In this document: positions 45,839-55,732 of the stretch, one piece after another
Position numbering within the stretch: position 1 is the first letter of the stretch
How the letters are laid out: each line of letters starts with the position of its first letter
Source of the DNA: CAJQPP01 sp963793465
Lineage (GTDB): Bacteria > Planctomycetota > Planctomycetia > Pirellulales > Pirellulaceae
Direction of reading: 5' to 3'
DNA: 64,000 nt
Assembly (NCBI GenBank): GCA_963793465.1
Contig: CAWCAJ010000012.1
Span: forward strand, 186,001-250,000
Translations under genes and position numbers: made by a program
The notes under the pieces: generated by a model
The model's input: only the letters and a program-made list of their open reading frames with translations
Databases searched by the model: none
What the model was told of the DNA's origin: nothing

Positions 45839-45961
45839 TCGACCTGCCGCCCAGGGGTTGCAGAAAGTGCGGATGACCGCAGCGCGGTTTTGATCCTGCT
45901 TGCCTGAGCCGCGCCGCTGATCGGGGATGGCTTCATTCCAGGCCCCCACGAAATGGGAATT

Positions 45962-46012
45962 TGACTAACGGTCAAAATTGACTAACGGTCAAAATTAATT
46001 AACGGTCAAATA
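45962..46012 (-). repeat. Three near-tandem copies of a 17-bp repeat at a gene end
   Basis: On the minus strand TTTTGACCGTTA(A/G)T is repeated three times, the first copy being the last codons (LFD R stop) of the gene at 45999-47492. Slippage at the 3' end of the gene is a simple explanation. Confidence 0.8.
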
Positions 46013-47492
46013 AAGGCATTGAATCGCGAATGGCCGGTTCTGTGATCTGAGTGCCGGCATGTTCGATGTGCCGCAGCGATGGTATCCGGGACAGGTGCCT
46101 CAAGCAGGCGTTGGTCACCGGTGTGTCATCCAATCCAATCCCGTATAGCACAGGTAACTCGCTGAGACTTCGCAGATCGTCGTCCTGCAGTGGACATTCC
46201 GCCATTTGGATCTGCTCCAGATTCAAAAGACCCTTGAGGCGGCTCAACAGCTCGAATGAATAATTTTGCGGACGGAACTGCACGGCGTAGATCATCCCTT
46301 CTTCGGTTCGCTTCAAGAGTCGGACCTTGGCTTTTTCCAGGTAAAACACGGAAGGTGGATAATCACGGGCGATTCCTTGTCCTGCTCCGGTTTGCGGGTC
46401 CCAGAAAAATTCGCTGCTCACCGGCTGCGCCGCCCGCCCCGCCGACGGCATGCAGTAGTGCTGGTGTTTTCTACCGGGTCGCGAATCGTAGATGTGCAGC
46501 TTTTCTCCCGGTTGCGCCACGGCCTCGAAATACTGTCGCAGGATCGCGGGTTCCTTGGGCATGGGCACATGCAATGGCTGCCAGGTTTCAATTTCCTTGG
46601 GTCCCTGGCGGGTCGTGATCATGCCGCGGGGCAGGTTATCGGAGTACAACATGTGGGCCAGGAAATGGGGCACGATACCCAAGTACGCGCCGGCAGGTGA
46701 CAGAAACAGGAATACGACGAGCAGCGTTTGCCAGGTCTTGTACGGCCAAACCCGCGGTTTTACTTCAAGGGACGCCAATTCCTGTGGCCAACTCCACAGT
46801 AACCAGCAGCCGACCACCGCTGTGGCCACATTCCAGAACAGCACGCTGAAGTTCCATTGGATGAGGATCAACATGGCCACAATGCCCAGGTGCAGAATCA
46901 GGCACATTGGCGCCGCCCAACGCGGTTTCCAGATCGCCAGACATGCCAATCCGATCTCGCCGATTCCGACGCTCCAGGCAAATGCCTGATACCATTCCAG
47001 AGCCGATTGCCATCCCATTCGATCCAGCAGGGACCAGGAAGCTGGCCCCATCCAATCTGGCGACAAAAGCTTGTGCAACCCCGCCCAAAACCACATCGCG
47101 ATCAGGAACCAACGCGCGATCATTCGAAAGTCGCGCCAGATACAGCCGGCCATCAATACGGGCATGGCAAAGATCTGGGGTTGGCAGCGGATTTGGTCAA
47201 ATGCGATGGCCGTCAATAACAGGCCAACGAGTGCGATCCAACCTGACCTGGGAGCAAAATAAGCCCAGACCAGCGTGGCCAACAGCGGGATTCCGAAAGA
47301 GACACCGTGCAGGAATGGAACCACTGGCAGGTTGGGGGGGGCCTGTCGATGTGCCCACAAAGGCCATGTCGTGATCAGGGTCGCAGCCATGCAAACCAGG
47401 CAAGTCACGAACATCAGCCAGGGCAATCGCTCAATCTGGCGAGCACCGCGGAGCAGCCAATTTTGGGAAACCGCATTATCGGAATGGATCAT
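45999..47492 (-). CDS. Polytopic membrane protein with C-terminal leucine-rich region
   Basis: 497 residues with about nine hydrophobic helices in the first 290 residues, including an RWFLIAMWFWAGLHKLLSPDW helix typical of DoxX/HTTM-like proteins, then a soluble domain with LRR-like strands (LLNLEQIQMAECPLQDDD, LRSLSELPVLYGIGL, LRHLSRIPSLRHIE). Function unknown; membrane proteins of this sort are common in planctomycetes. The stop is inside a triplicated repeat. Confidence 0.72.
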   Translation of the reverse strand: MIHSDNAVSQNWLLRGARQIERLPWLMFVTCLVCMAATLITTWPLWAHRQAPPNLPVVPFLHGVSFGIPLLATLVWAYFAPRSGWIALVGLLLTAIAFDQIRCQPQIFAMPVLMAGCIWRDFRMIARWFLIAMWFWAGLHKLLSPDWMGPASWSLLDRMGWQSALEWYQAFAWSVGIGEIGLACLAIWKPRWAAPMCLILHLGIVAMLILIQWNFSVLFWNVATAVVGCWLLWSWPQELASLEVKPRVWPYKTWQTLLVVFLFLSPAGAYLGIVPHFLAHMLYSDNLPRGMITTRQGPKEIETWQPLHVPMPKEPAILRQYFEAVAQPGEKLHIYDSRPGRKHQHYCMPSAGRAAQPVSSEFFWDPQTGAGQGIARDYPPSVFYLEKAKVRLLKRTEEGMIYAVQFRPQNYSFELLSRLKGLLNLEQIQMAECPLQDDDLRSLSELPVLYGIGLDDTPVTNACLRHLSRIPSLRHIEHAGTQITEPAIRDSMPLFDR

Positions 47493-47659
47493 GGACAGAC
47501 GCTATCAAATGCGACGCTTCCCGACAAACTCAATCATGGCAGAAACGGGTCCGTTCCGGTTTGCAGGTTCCAAATACCCTACGCAAGCAGGCAATCTTGA
47601 AAAGCGAACCGGTGTTTTCCGCACTCGGTCAATGCGGAGTGCTTCCGGGGGCACGCCGA

Positions 47660-48784
47660 CTATGCTTGCGAAATGGGTAGAAAGCGGTAGGGCGACGTTA
47701 AAACCAGGGTAGCCGCAGCCGTGCAGAAGGTACGACTGGTGATACAGTGGTGGCCCGTCCAACTGCCGTCGCTGTTCTGCACCTTGATCAACTTGTCGCG
47801 GACCACGGGGAACCAGTCGTTCCAGTCCTTGCCACCCTTTTTCAACATGGTCTCGGTAATCAGATGAAACGCCAGGAACTCTTCCCCGCCAGCCTGTGTG
47901 AAGGGCGTATTGTCCTTGGTAATCAACCCCAACACGTCGCGAAAGGCCTTGTCGGCGATTTCGTTATCTTCCTGTTCCATTTCATACAACACCCGCACAC
48001 CCGTGGCATTCTTGTACAGCGTGTGCATCCAACCTTGATTGCCGTTGATGTTGGACTTCATTTGCTTGATCAGATACTCGGCGGTTTTTTCAGGAGCTGC
48101 GCCCACTGTCAGCCCAGCCTGGTGCGAGGCCCGCAAACTGACCCATCCCATCACCGTACCCAAGACCGGAGCCCAGCTTTGGGCTCCCCAACTGCCCTGT
48201 GTGTCCTGGGCGCCGACAATCGCCATCACGAGGCGTTTCAAGGCTCGACGTAAGGGATCGGGGTTTTCGCCCTGGCCGATAATCTGGCTGAGAAACAAGG
48301 CTGCAAAAAAGCTGTGAGCATGGCGTCCAATCTTGTTCTGCAGCTGCGTGCCCGTGGCAGCCGTAATGTCATTGGACGGCATGTTCTCCGTTTGCATGAT
48401 CAGGTAGTGCTTGATCCGGCGAAGCATGCCATTTTGATAGCCATCGATGGGGGTTGTTCCATTGGCCATCAGTGCCAATCCGACCATGGCAGTGGTTCCG
48501 ATATCGGAAACCTGTCCAATATCGACCCCGCAACCGCCATCATTGTTTTGAGTCTTCTTCAGCCACTCCAACCCGGAGGCGACCGATTTTTCACTCTCCG
48601 CCGTGTACGATGCCTCATTGCTATCATGCTCGTTGCGGGATGGGTCGTTTTCGTTCACTGGACCCCAACTCAACCCCGCAGGACTGCCCGCAAGCGAGCT
48701 GGCACCGGTTGCCGTCAACAAGGTGATCGGCGCCGCCTTTAACAGCCAACGTCGGGAAACGGCAGGCAATGGGGTTGTCGACAT
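47660..48784 (-). CDS. Tat-exported terpene-cyclase-fold (prenyltransferase/squalene oxidase repeat) protein
   Basis: 374 residues. Tat signal SRRWLLKAAPITLL, then alpha/alpha-barrel repeats: ASGLEWLKKTQNNDGGCG, IVGAQDTQGSWGAQSW and IKVQNSDGSWTGHH, each with the QxxDGSW motif of the squalene-cyclase fold. There is no DCTAE catalytic motif, so it is probably a binding or structural protein rather than a cyclase. Such proteins are abundant in planctomycetes. Single gene. Confidence 0.83.
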   Translation of the reverse strand: MSTTPLPAVSRRWLLKAAPITLLTATGASSLAGSPAGLSWGPVNENDPSRNEHDSNEASYTAESEKSVASGLEWLKKTQNNDGGCGVDIGQVSDIGTTAMVGLALMANGTTPIDGYQNGMLRRIKHYLIMQTENMPSNDITAATGTQLQNKIGRHAHSFFAALFLSQIIGQGENPDPLRRALKRLVMAIVGAQDTQGSWGAQSWAPVLGTVMGWVSLRASHQAGLTVGAAPEKTAEYLIKQMKSNINGNQGWMHTLYKNATGVRVLYEMEQEDNEIADKAFRDVLGLITKDNTPFTQAGGEEFLAFHLITETMLKKGGKDWNDWFPVVRDKLIKVQNSDGSWTGHHCITSRTFCTAAATLVLTSPYRFLPISQA

Positions 48785-49149
48785 CTCTGTTCTCCGTGTG
48801 GGGCTGCGTTCAATCCGTCTTGATTTTCAGGGACCCTTCCTGTATTCGACGAGTGGTCGGAATCCAGTTTGGTTCGCCGGCCTGCGCCGAGGAAATGATA
48901 CCACATTTTCAGGGGCAAATCCCGCGGGATTTCGGCCGGCAACCGAAACGTCAGCGTCGCTTGCCTTACCGCAGGACCCGGGAAGGACCATGGCGGATTC
49001 CAGGAAACCAATTGTCTGACAAGGCTGATCTGACGGGTGCTACTGCTGGCTGGCCCAGCAGTATCGTTGCAAATCCAGCACTGTCCTTCCCATTCAGATC
49101 AGACAGACCACCCGGCCCCGACCCCTAAACCGAGCAGGATTGAATTGCG
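48785..49149. repeat. Intergenic gap holding dispersed palindromic repeat, copy 3
   Basis: 365 bases. Core GTGCTACTGCTGGCTGGCCCAGCAGTA at 49037-49063, preceded by TCTGACAAGGCTGATCTGAC and followed by AATCCAGCACTGTCC and CAGATCAGACAGACCACC, matching copies 1 and 2. No gene recognised elsewhere in it. Confidence 0.7.
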
Positions 49150-49554
49150 ATGTCACAAATTCTATGGATCTGCTGGTTAACGCTGGCGGGCCTGATTTCG
49201 GATCCCCCACGGACGGCCACGACGGAACACATCGACTTGATCGAAGTGAATCATTATTTTGACGGGATGGGCAAGTCTGTTTTCGACCAGCTCATCTTCT
49301 ACAACTGGGACGAGTCGGCCCAACGCTACAATGTGGCGGCATGGCGGTTACTCAAAAACCCCAATCAAATGCCCATTCAGAATCCGCGGAATCAAAAATA
49401 CTCCTGTACCTGGCATGACGGAAAAATTCTCCGTGTCATCCACGCGGACAGGAAAATGGAGACATGGACGCAATACGATCCAGAAACGTTCGAACGGAAC
49501 TACCTGCCCAAAAGCAATCGCAGCGATCTGCTACGCCCGGACCTCGATCCTTGA
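49150..49554 (+). CDS. Secreted hypothetical protein
   Basis: 134 residues, signal-like N-terminus (ILWICWLTLAGLISD), then a compact beta-rich domain (IDLIEVNHYFDGMGKSVFD, QLIFYNWDESAQRYNVAAW). No recognised family; the pattern resembles conserved planctomycete proteins. Converges with the DUF6807 gene. Confidence 0.7.
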   Translation: MSQILWICWLTLAGLISDPPRTATTEHIDLIEVNHYFDGMGKSVFDQLIFYNWDESAQRYNVAAWRLLKNPNQMPIQNPRNQKYSCTWHDGKILRVIHADRKMETWTQYDPETFERNYLPKSNRSDLLRPDLDP

Positions 49555-49578
49555 TTCGCGGTACCGGTCCATGATTGC

Positions 49579-50532
49579 CTACCTGGTGAACTGTGCGAAT
49601 CTGGCTTGGATTTGATCGACGGAGATCTCACCCCGCTGGATCAGAATGCCGTATCGAAAACCGAGTTCCTGGCCCTGCTTCAAAAGAAAGTCCCCCGCTC
49701 CCGCCGGTTGTTTCTGGAAAAAACTCAATCCAAACGGGTTGGCGGCCACTAACCCATATTCGCGGGCATGCCACGTGGTTGGGTGCCGCAAATTGGTGGG
49801 GTGGTCCATTATGGTGATGGAGTAAACCGCTCCCTCAATGGTCCCCCGGTAATGGACCCAGCGTGCCGGTTGACCCCAAACCTGCGCACCTTGATTTCCC
49901 TGGCTGTTGAAGGCCCTGCCCTGGGGTTGTCCGTCCTGATTCAGAATCCGCAATGCGGGGTGGGTCCGCACTGCGAAGGTCCCTTCCTTGGTATCACCAA
50001 ATTTCAGATCACCGTATTTGGCTTGCACCGTGACCCGGTAATCGATCCACCGCCAGTTCTCACCGGCCTGAAAGGAGATTTCCGTTTGGTCCTGGGCGAT
50101 AACGGATTCTGCATCGCCGAACCAATCATTGGTTACTTTCAGCGTCTGGTCCTGAATCGTGTCGATGGCATGGTGGCGAATCGACGCTTTCTCGGTCCAG
50201 AAATCGAAACCATTCACATCCCCGTGGGCAAACCAGATCGATTTGTGATGCGGATGATCCGTGGCTTCCGCCGCGTTTCCTTGTTGCATGGGAAAATGAC
50301 GGGTGATCGCGACTTCGCCGGGGGCGAACACCGGATACAGGATCGGTTTGCGATTTCCCGTAAAGCGATACTCGGTAAATAGCGTTCGCTTTGTCCCGGA
50401 CTTCAACCACACCGCGATCCGATCGGCCTGGCGTTCCAGGGAAATCGTGGGTACGTCCTGTGACTCGGCCAGGTCACAAATCGCCAGAAACCACAGAAGG
50501 GCGGCCAGGCAGCTGAGTATTCGTGGTCCCAT
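49579..50532 (-). CDS. PmoA-like (DUF6807) secreted protein
   Basis: 317 residues with a signal peptide (LSCLAALLWFLAICDLAESQ). Signature DHPHHKSIWFAHGDVNGFDFW is the diagnostic block of the PF14100 family, with HPALRILNQDG and the C-terminal RYGILIQRGE. The family is frequent in planctomycetes and Verrucomicrobia and lies near carbohydrate genes; the original name (methane oxygenase PmoA) does not describe its function, which is unknown. The start at 50532 gives the signal peptide; the frame continues to 50634. Confidence 0.85.
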   Translation of the reverse strand: MGPRILSCLAALLWFLAICDLAESQDVPTISLERQADRIAVWLKSGTKRTLFTEYRFTGNRKPILYPVFAPGEVAITRHFPMQQGNAAEATDHPHHKSIWFAHGDVNGFDFWTEKASIRHHAIDTIQDQTLKVTNDWFGDAESVIAQDQTEISFQAGENWRWIDYRVTVQAKYGDLKFGDTKEGTFAVRTHPALRILNQDGQPQGRAFNSQGNQGAQVWGQPARWVHYRGTIEGAVYSITIMDHPTNLRHPTTWHAREYGLVAANPFGLSFFQKQPAGAGDFLLKQGQELGFRYGILIQRGEISVDQIQARFAQFTR

Positions 50533-50731
50533 GGCTGGATTCTCAAAGGATATTGCTGGGCAATCGGCCAACAGGGAAGGTAAATTCCCGGTATTCGCTA
50601 CGACCCTCATTCGGATGTTTCGCAGACTCAACATTTCTGTTTTAAGGCAAACAGCCGACTGGTCAACGGCGTCCCCGCCTAGCTACCGTAAACCATGGTA
50701 ATTCAGGGGTTTTCGCAACGGTTTAAGCAGA

Positions 50732-51472
50732 ATGCACGTGTCTATCGTTGAAGAACAAAGATGGGAAGTCGCCAGCCACGCCGGTGCGGAATTTTTCTGC
50801 CAAAGCATCGAAAAGCTGGACCCCGTCCGGGAGTGGCAGGACCGGCGAGTCCTGATTGCCGGCTGTGGAGCCGGCCATGAAGCAGCCTTGATTCAGAAAA
50901 TTCTGGCCGCCGAGGTGTATGCGGTCGATGTGGAAGATTTCCTGGCGCCCGAATTCAGTCAGTGGCCCAATCTCCATTATCAGGTTGCCAGTGTTTGCGA
51001 CCTGCCGTATTCAGATGACAGTTTTGATGCCATCTTTTATCACCACGTCATCGAGCATGTGGATGACCCGGCCGCCAGCCTGTTTGAATTGTCGCGTGTG
51101 CTGAAGCCGAACGGCTGGATATTCATCGGGACACCAAACCGTCACCGCATGATCAGTAGCGTGGGGGCCCATCGGCAGTCCACCTGGGAGCCAAACTGGC
51201 GGAACAAACTGAAGGACAATGTCGACGTTTACGCCGCGCGGCTGCGGGGCCGGTTCCGCAATCAGCTGGGGGCACATGCCGGGTTCAGCCAACAGGAACT
51301 TTCCAGCATGTTGTTGGCCGACTTTGCCGATCAATGGTGGGTGACCCGTGACTACCTGCAGTACAAGTATCGTGATCACGGCGGAAAATGGGCGATCCGA
51401 TGGATCGGGTCCCGTTGGCTGCTGGATGTAACGGCTCCATCCATTTACGTGCTGGCCCGCAACGGTAAGTAG
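50732..51472 (+). CDS. Class I SAM-dependent methyltransferase
   Basis: 246 residues. Motif I VLIAGCGAGHEAAL binds SAM; motif II/III region VYAVDVEDF and the post-I acid LPYSDDSFDAIFYHHVIEHVDD fit the Methyltransf_11 family. The C-terminal part has DQWWVTRDYLQYKY. Substrate unknown. A good intrinsic terminator follows. Confidence 0.86.
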   Translation: MHVSIVEEQRWEVASHAGAEFFCQSIEKLDPVREWQDRRVLIAGCGAGHEAALIQKILAAEVYAVDVEDFLAPEFSQWPNLHYQVASVCDLPYSDDSFDAIFYHHVIEHVDDPAASLFELSRVLKPNGWIFIGTPNRHRMISSVGAHRQSTWEPNWRNKLKDNVDVYAARLRGRFRNQLGAHAGFSQQELSSMLLADFADQWWVTRDYLQYKYRDHGGKWAIRWIGSRWLLDVTAPSIYVLARNGK

Positions 51473-51538
51473 ATTCCTGATTCATCTGAACGGAACCCCC
51501 TGTCACCCGCTGCGACCGGTGGGCTCCTGTCCTCCCTG

Positions 51539-51572
51539 CCCTTCTCATGTATTGAGGGGGGCTTTTTTTTCT
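51539..51572 (+). terminator. Intrinsic terminator
   Basis: CCCTTCTCA/TGAGGGGGG stem (two G-U pairs), 5-base loop, then CTTTTTTTTC, 67 bases after the methyltransferase stop. Confidence 0.8.
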
Positions 51573-51705
51573 TTGGGGGCTCAAAAGTTAAGACATCTTC
51601 ATCCCGAGTTTTCTTACCTTACAACGAAAACTGCTTTCGTTAAGATTGGCCACTGATTTTTAGTTCGCGCAGGATGTGGAACAATTTGACCCCCAGGGTT
51701 TGGCA

Positions 51706-52731
51706 ATGCGAATCGACAAAGCTGGAGCTGGTTTGGCAGTGATTCTGGCGACCGTCCTGATTTTTCCGGGGGTCTTGAATGCCTTCACGGACGGCAAGGA
51801 CTTTAGCGACCTGGTGCGGGTCTCGGAAAACACGTTCCTGGTTGTCAATGACCGCAAACATCCGATCGAGCCCGGATTCAGGATTGCCCTGTTGCATGTT
51901 CTTGAGAAGACAGGCGTTGAATTTCAGCCGATCACGGTTCCCGATTGGCAGGACCCCGATCAGGCCCCCAGTGATTTGGAAGCTTGCTGCAGTATCCCTT
52001 CACGTCCCAACGAGTTTCTGCTGGGCGAAAGCAGTCTCTACAAAGGGAAGTACGGTCGCATCTTTCACGTGGAGTTAATCTCCAGCGACGAAGGGACGCC
52101 GCAAATGGTCGTCAAGGGAGTGATGCGGATCTATGACCGCCAACTGGATCAACGCCAATGCAGCTTCGATGGGGACAACGTGGCAGGGATGGGCTGTTTT
52201 CAGCTGGTCGACGGTCGGCTGATTCTGGCCTATGGCGAACGGGGAGGCGAGTCGGCCGACGGCTTCAAACTGGGCACCCTGATTTGGGGCGGTTTGGACC
52301 TGGACGACTACACCTTCAAGAAATTGGGAGAAGCGAAGTTGGTTAACGAGTCCATAACGGGATTTCGCGACTGCAGCGCCTTGCACTTGATCCCACACGG
52401 TGATCAAAGCGTTTCGGTGATTTCTGTCGCGACCAACGATCCACACGATAACGGTCCCTTCCATTCGGTTGTTTACTGTGCCGGCAAATTCGAAGTGGAT
52501 CGGCTGCGTGGGAACGTGACGTTCCAACGCGAGTCCCACCCTTTGATCCTGGCGGAGATGGAAGGGGTCAAGATTGAAGGGCTTTCTCTGCCCGCTGCCC
52601 ACGCTCCTAACTCGGATTTCAGCATTTCAACCGACGACGAAAACCTGGGTGGGATTTGGCGGTCAATGGGATCGCCGAACTGGCCCGGCAAAAGACAGAT
52701 CATTCAACAGACATCGCAGCGGCTACCCTGA
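51706..52731 (+). CDS. Secreted hypothetical protein (phytase-like propeller possible)
   Basis: 341 residues from the ATG at 51706, with signal peptide (ILATVLIFPGVLNA). The opening SDLVRVSENTFLVVNDRKHP and repeated strand-turn pattern resemble esterase-like/phytase-like propeller proteins (PF13449) with no clear catalytic motif; the assignment is by eye. Codon use fits a real gene. Confidence 0.62.
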   Translation: MRIDKAGAGLAVILATVLIFPGVLNAFTDGKDFSDLVRVSENTFLVVNDRKHPIEPGFRIALLHVLEKTGVEFQPITVPDWQDPDQAPSDLEACCSIPSRPNEFLLGESSLYKGKYGRIFHVELISSDEGTPQMVVKGVMRIYDRQLDQRQCSFDGDNVAGMGCFQLVDGRLILAYGERGGESADGFKLGTLIWGGLDLDDYTFKKLGEAKLVNESITGFRDCSALHLIPHGDQSVSVISVATNDPHDNGPFHSVVYCAGKFEVDRLRGNVTFQRESHPLILAEMEGVKIEGLSLPAAHAPNSDFSISTDDENLGGIWRSMGSPNWPGKRQIIQQTSQRLP

Positions 52732-52802
52732 ACGGCCCGTTACTCGAAACATTTCCTCGAATCCCGAAGCGTGGGCGTTTTCCGCATGCCGTGGAAATGT
52801 CG

Positions 52803-53065
52803 GTGCCAGCTGACGCGGGTCACTGATGGGCGTGGTGGATGAGTTTCCTTTCTCCATAGCATCCGCAGGATCAGTGGCGGGGCACTCAACAGCAACGCTG
52901 ACGTGTCGGGCCACCCATGAGGCAGCCAGGACGGAGGCGGTGATGATCGTGGCATATGCGGCGACTCGCACCCAGTCGCTGCGTTGAGTACGATCACTGC
53001 CACGATGGCGCTGGCTTCCATCCACTGCGAGAAAACCAGCGATGCGACTGCAACGGCCAACGTCG
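52803..53065 (-). pseudogene. Internally deleted partial copy of the P-type ATPase gene
   Basis: Three short segments of the downstream ATPase (55733-58432) are joined here in order: ASLVFSQWMEASAIVAVIVL (TM region near the N-terminus), then DWVRVAAYATIITASVLAAS (in another frame), then APPLILRMLWR, the C-terminus, followed by the same downstream DNA (ATCCACCACGCCCATCAGTG) found after the intact gene. Everything between is deleted, so it is non-functional. The flank 53066-53371 shows no other gene. Confidence 0.78.
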
Positions 53066-53371
53066 AGGACCGATGGTCGCAAGAGGGGATGGCTGGCTAA
53101 GCGATCAACTGGGAACATGACTGTGGAACAAATCGATCCTGAGTGAACCACAGTACAGAACACAGAGGACTTTGTTGTAACACTAACATCAAGTTTCTAC
53201 GCGGGCCCCGCAGGCACGCGGGGGACCGGGAATTCGGAAGTTTTTACAAATGGATGTGAAGTTTGATGTGTGGATAAGGAGCTCATCCAGCTCAATACTC
53301 CGAGCCCGTGTGGCTTGTTCAGCGGTGGGCATTCGCCTCAATTCTCATCTTCTAACGGAAAGCAAATCAAG

Positions 53372-54460
53372 ATGAAGCGACTCGTCATACTGGCCGGGCT
53401 CCTGGTCTTAGCAAGCGTCGTCCCATCGGCGGCGTGGTCTCAAGCGGCCGCGCAAAGCGGTTTGGTGCCGCAGAATCTCTTGGGCCTCGTTCATGCGCCA
53501 GAGATTCATGCCGAGCTAGGACTTAGCGACCAGCAAGTTCGACAACTGGAGGATTTGTTTGCGACCATCGATGGCGATTGGTTTCGGGCTCGCATTCGAC
53601 CTGCCGAGGAGCAGTATGCAACGTTAGGCAAACTGGAAAGTCGGGTCCGCGAGTGGTTCCTGCAAAATGCCTCTCCAGCCCAAGCCACACGATTGCAAGA
53701 GCTGGAACTGCAGTCGCAGGGAACCCGTTGCTTGCTGCGGCAAGATGTGGCGACCAAACTCCAGCTGGACAAAATCCAGCAAAGCCAATTGCTGGATCTA
53801 GCCAACAAGGTGGCTGCGGCTCAATCCGCATTGCAAAAGGCGACGCTGGAGAACAAGAGCCAGGCCATAGCCGGATTAAACAAGCGATTAGCGAATGCGA
53901 CCAAAGCCGAGCAGCAGGCCGCCAGAAAAATCGTCAAGCCGGAACAGATCCGCATGTTCACCGAGTTGATCGGCAAGCCCTTCGATACATCTAAACTTGA
54001 ACGCATCTATCCCATGGCTCCTGAGTTTGTTCCAGTCGACGATTGGATCAACTCCGCACCGCTCACGCTGAAGGAACTCCGTGGCAAAGTGGTGTTGGTG
54101 CACTTCTACGCGTATCAGTGCCACAACTGCCACGCAAACTTTGATCACTACGCGGCCTGGCATGAAAAATTCCCGAGCGATGAAGTCGTCGTGATCGGTA
54201 TTCAAACGCCTGAAACCAGACAGGAACGCGACCCACAGTTGGTGCGCGCCGCCGCCCAGGAAAAGGGCATGCAATATCCTGTCATGATCGATTTGGAATC
54301 CAAGAACTGGCAGGCGTGGGCCAATACCATGTGGCCCACCGTCTATGTCGTCGACAAGAACGGCTACCTCAGGCATTGGTGGCAGGGCGAACTGAATTGG
54401 CAGGGCGCGACGGCCGACAAGACGATCGAAGACGTGGTCACCAAGCTCAGACAAGAATAG
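53372..54460 (+). CDS. Secreted thioredoxin-like redoxin with helical N-domain
   Basis: 362 residues from the ATG at 53372, signal peptide (LVLASVVPSAAWSQ). The N-terminal 180 residues are a helical Spy/LTXXQ-like region (LGLSDQQVRQLEDLF, coiled LANKVAAAQSALQKA); the C-terminal 150 form a TlpA/AhpC-type thioredoxin fold: GKVVLVHFYAYQCHNC has the CxxC site (CHNC), and MWPTVYVVDKNG the cis-proline loop. Likely a periplasmic thiol oxidoreductase. It faces the anti-sigma/sigma pair. Confidence 0.87.
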   Translation: MKRLVILAGLLVLASVVPSAAWSQAAAQSGLVPQNLLGLVHAPEIHAELGLSDQQVRQLEDLFATIDGDWFRARIRPAEEQYATLGKLESRVREWFLQNASPAQATRLQELELQSQGTRCLLRQDVATKLQLDKIQQSQLLDLANKVAAAQSALQKATLENKSQAIAGLNKRLANATKAEQQAARKIVKPEQIRMFTELIGKPFDTSKLERIYPMAPEFVPVDDWINSAPLTLKELRGKVVLVHFYAYQCHNCHANFDHYAAWHEKFPSDEVVVIGIQTPETRQERDPQLVRAAAQEKGMQYPVMIDLESKNWQAWANTMWPTVYVVDKNGYLRHWWQGELNWQGATADKTIEDVVTKLRQE

Positions 54461-54625
54461 GGCACTTGCGGAAGGCACATTATCCGCCAGCTTGGATGCT
54501 CAATTGAACTGGTAACGTGGCCCGTTAGTACTCCAGCCAAGAAGCCCACTCCCCATTAAAATAGCCTGTTCGTTTCTTCCTCTGCTCAAACGAGGTGCAC
54601 AGACCAGCCAGTGTTCGAAGTCTGT

Positions 54626-55040
54626 TCACAATCCTGTCGTGCTTAGCCGTCGCCTTAACCGAAAGTAACCAAGCCAAGCGACACATGCTGCCAAGACGAG
54701 AGCACTGGCGACCAGAGGATGGTCACGAATGACCCAGCCGCTACCCCAGGACGTGTCGTAAACTGTCAAAGGCGTGAACGTCAGGAACGCGGCGAAGATG
54801 AACATCCAATCCCGAAGTCGCAAAAGTTGCTTCGTCATCTGAATGGTCTGGATTTCTCGATCTCGCGTTAGCGGCGGCAACTCGTCCGTTGGAAATGTAT
54901 CCGGGGACTGGCGGATTAGCTTAGCAAATTCACCGTCATCCTCAAGGAATTCATCAATCAATCGTCGTGTGTCGTCGCTGAGCCTCTCCAGATTCGTAGA
55001 GTGGCCAAAGATCGGAGATAACATGTCTTGTAATTTCCAT
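54626..55040 (-). CDS. Anti-sigma factor (frameshift near 54985)
   Basis: Membrane anti-sigma factor. From the ATG at 55040: MEITRHVISDLWPLYESGEA, an anti-sigma N-terminal helix set, must change frame by one base (extra C in GGCTCAGCGACG) to continue into SDDTRRLIDEFLEDDGEFAKL. A linker and two transmembrane helices follow (DWMFIFAAFLTFTPLTV and VASALVLAACVAWLGYF). It starts two bases after the sigma-factor stop, so it is coupled to and should sequester that sigma factor at the membrane. Confidence 0.75.
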
Positions 55041-55042
55041 CG

Positions 55043-55525
55043 CTAGTCTCCTGTATTCGCAAAGTGCTTGGTGAGTTTGATCCGGGACCGATGCACACGT
55101 ACCTTGGCCGCCGATAAGCCAATGCCCAATGCCCTGGCGATTTCCTCGTAAGAAAGTCCGCACTGGGTCCGCAACAAGAACGCCGTTCGTTCGCCCTCCG
55201 GCAATTCTGCTATGGCAGACTTCATCACGCTCAGTTCGTCTTTGGACTCGGCTTCCTCATAGGGAGAAGGAGAGCTGTCGTGCGGACTGTGCGACAATGG
55301 CTCATAGCGTTTCGAGCGTCTTCGTCGACTCACATACACGTTACGAGCGATAGTCAACAGGTACGCCTTCATGGTTGCGACCTGCAAACTGTCTTGGCTT
55401 CCCCAAAGGCGTACAAATGTTTCCGACACAATGTCTTCCGCTTCAATGGGGTCGCCACAAAGCCAACGGGAAAAACGGTATACGTCTTCCGAATAAGTTC
55501 GATAGATTTCTTCGAAAGTGCTCAT
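55043..55525 (-). CDS. ECF-type RNA polymerase sigma factor
   Basis: 160 residues with sigma-2 (EIYRTYSEDVYRFSRWL, DIVSETFVRLWGSQDSL) and sigma-4 (LPEGERTAFLLRTQCGLSYEEIARALG) domains and no 1.1 or 3 region, the ECF layout. The stop is two bases from the anti-sigma start, so they form one operon under its likely autoregulation. Confidence 0.92.
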   Translation of the reverse strand: MSTFEEIYRTYSEDVYRFSRWLCGDPIEAEDIVSETFVRLWGSQDSLQVATMKAYLLTIARNVYVSRRRRSKRYEPLSHSPHDSSPSPYEEAESKDELSVMKSAIAELPEGERTAFLLRTQCGLSYEEIARALGIGLSAAKVRVHRSRIKLTKHFANTGD

Positions 55526-55732
55526 TCCTTGGGTTCCCGAGGATAATACGCGGGACGTGAGCGAAAGTTACGTCAGAATCAGGAGATTCGTGGAAACGAC
55601 CCTACATGGTTCTTTATCGATGGGCAGCAGCAGTCCAGACGCTACTAAACCGCATCGATGAAAATGACCGCTGAAGGCAGGGGTACGGTCCACGCTGACG
55701 CGGGTCATTGATGGGCGTGGTGGGTGAGTTTC

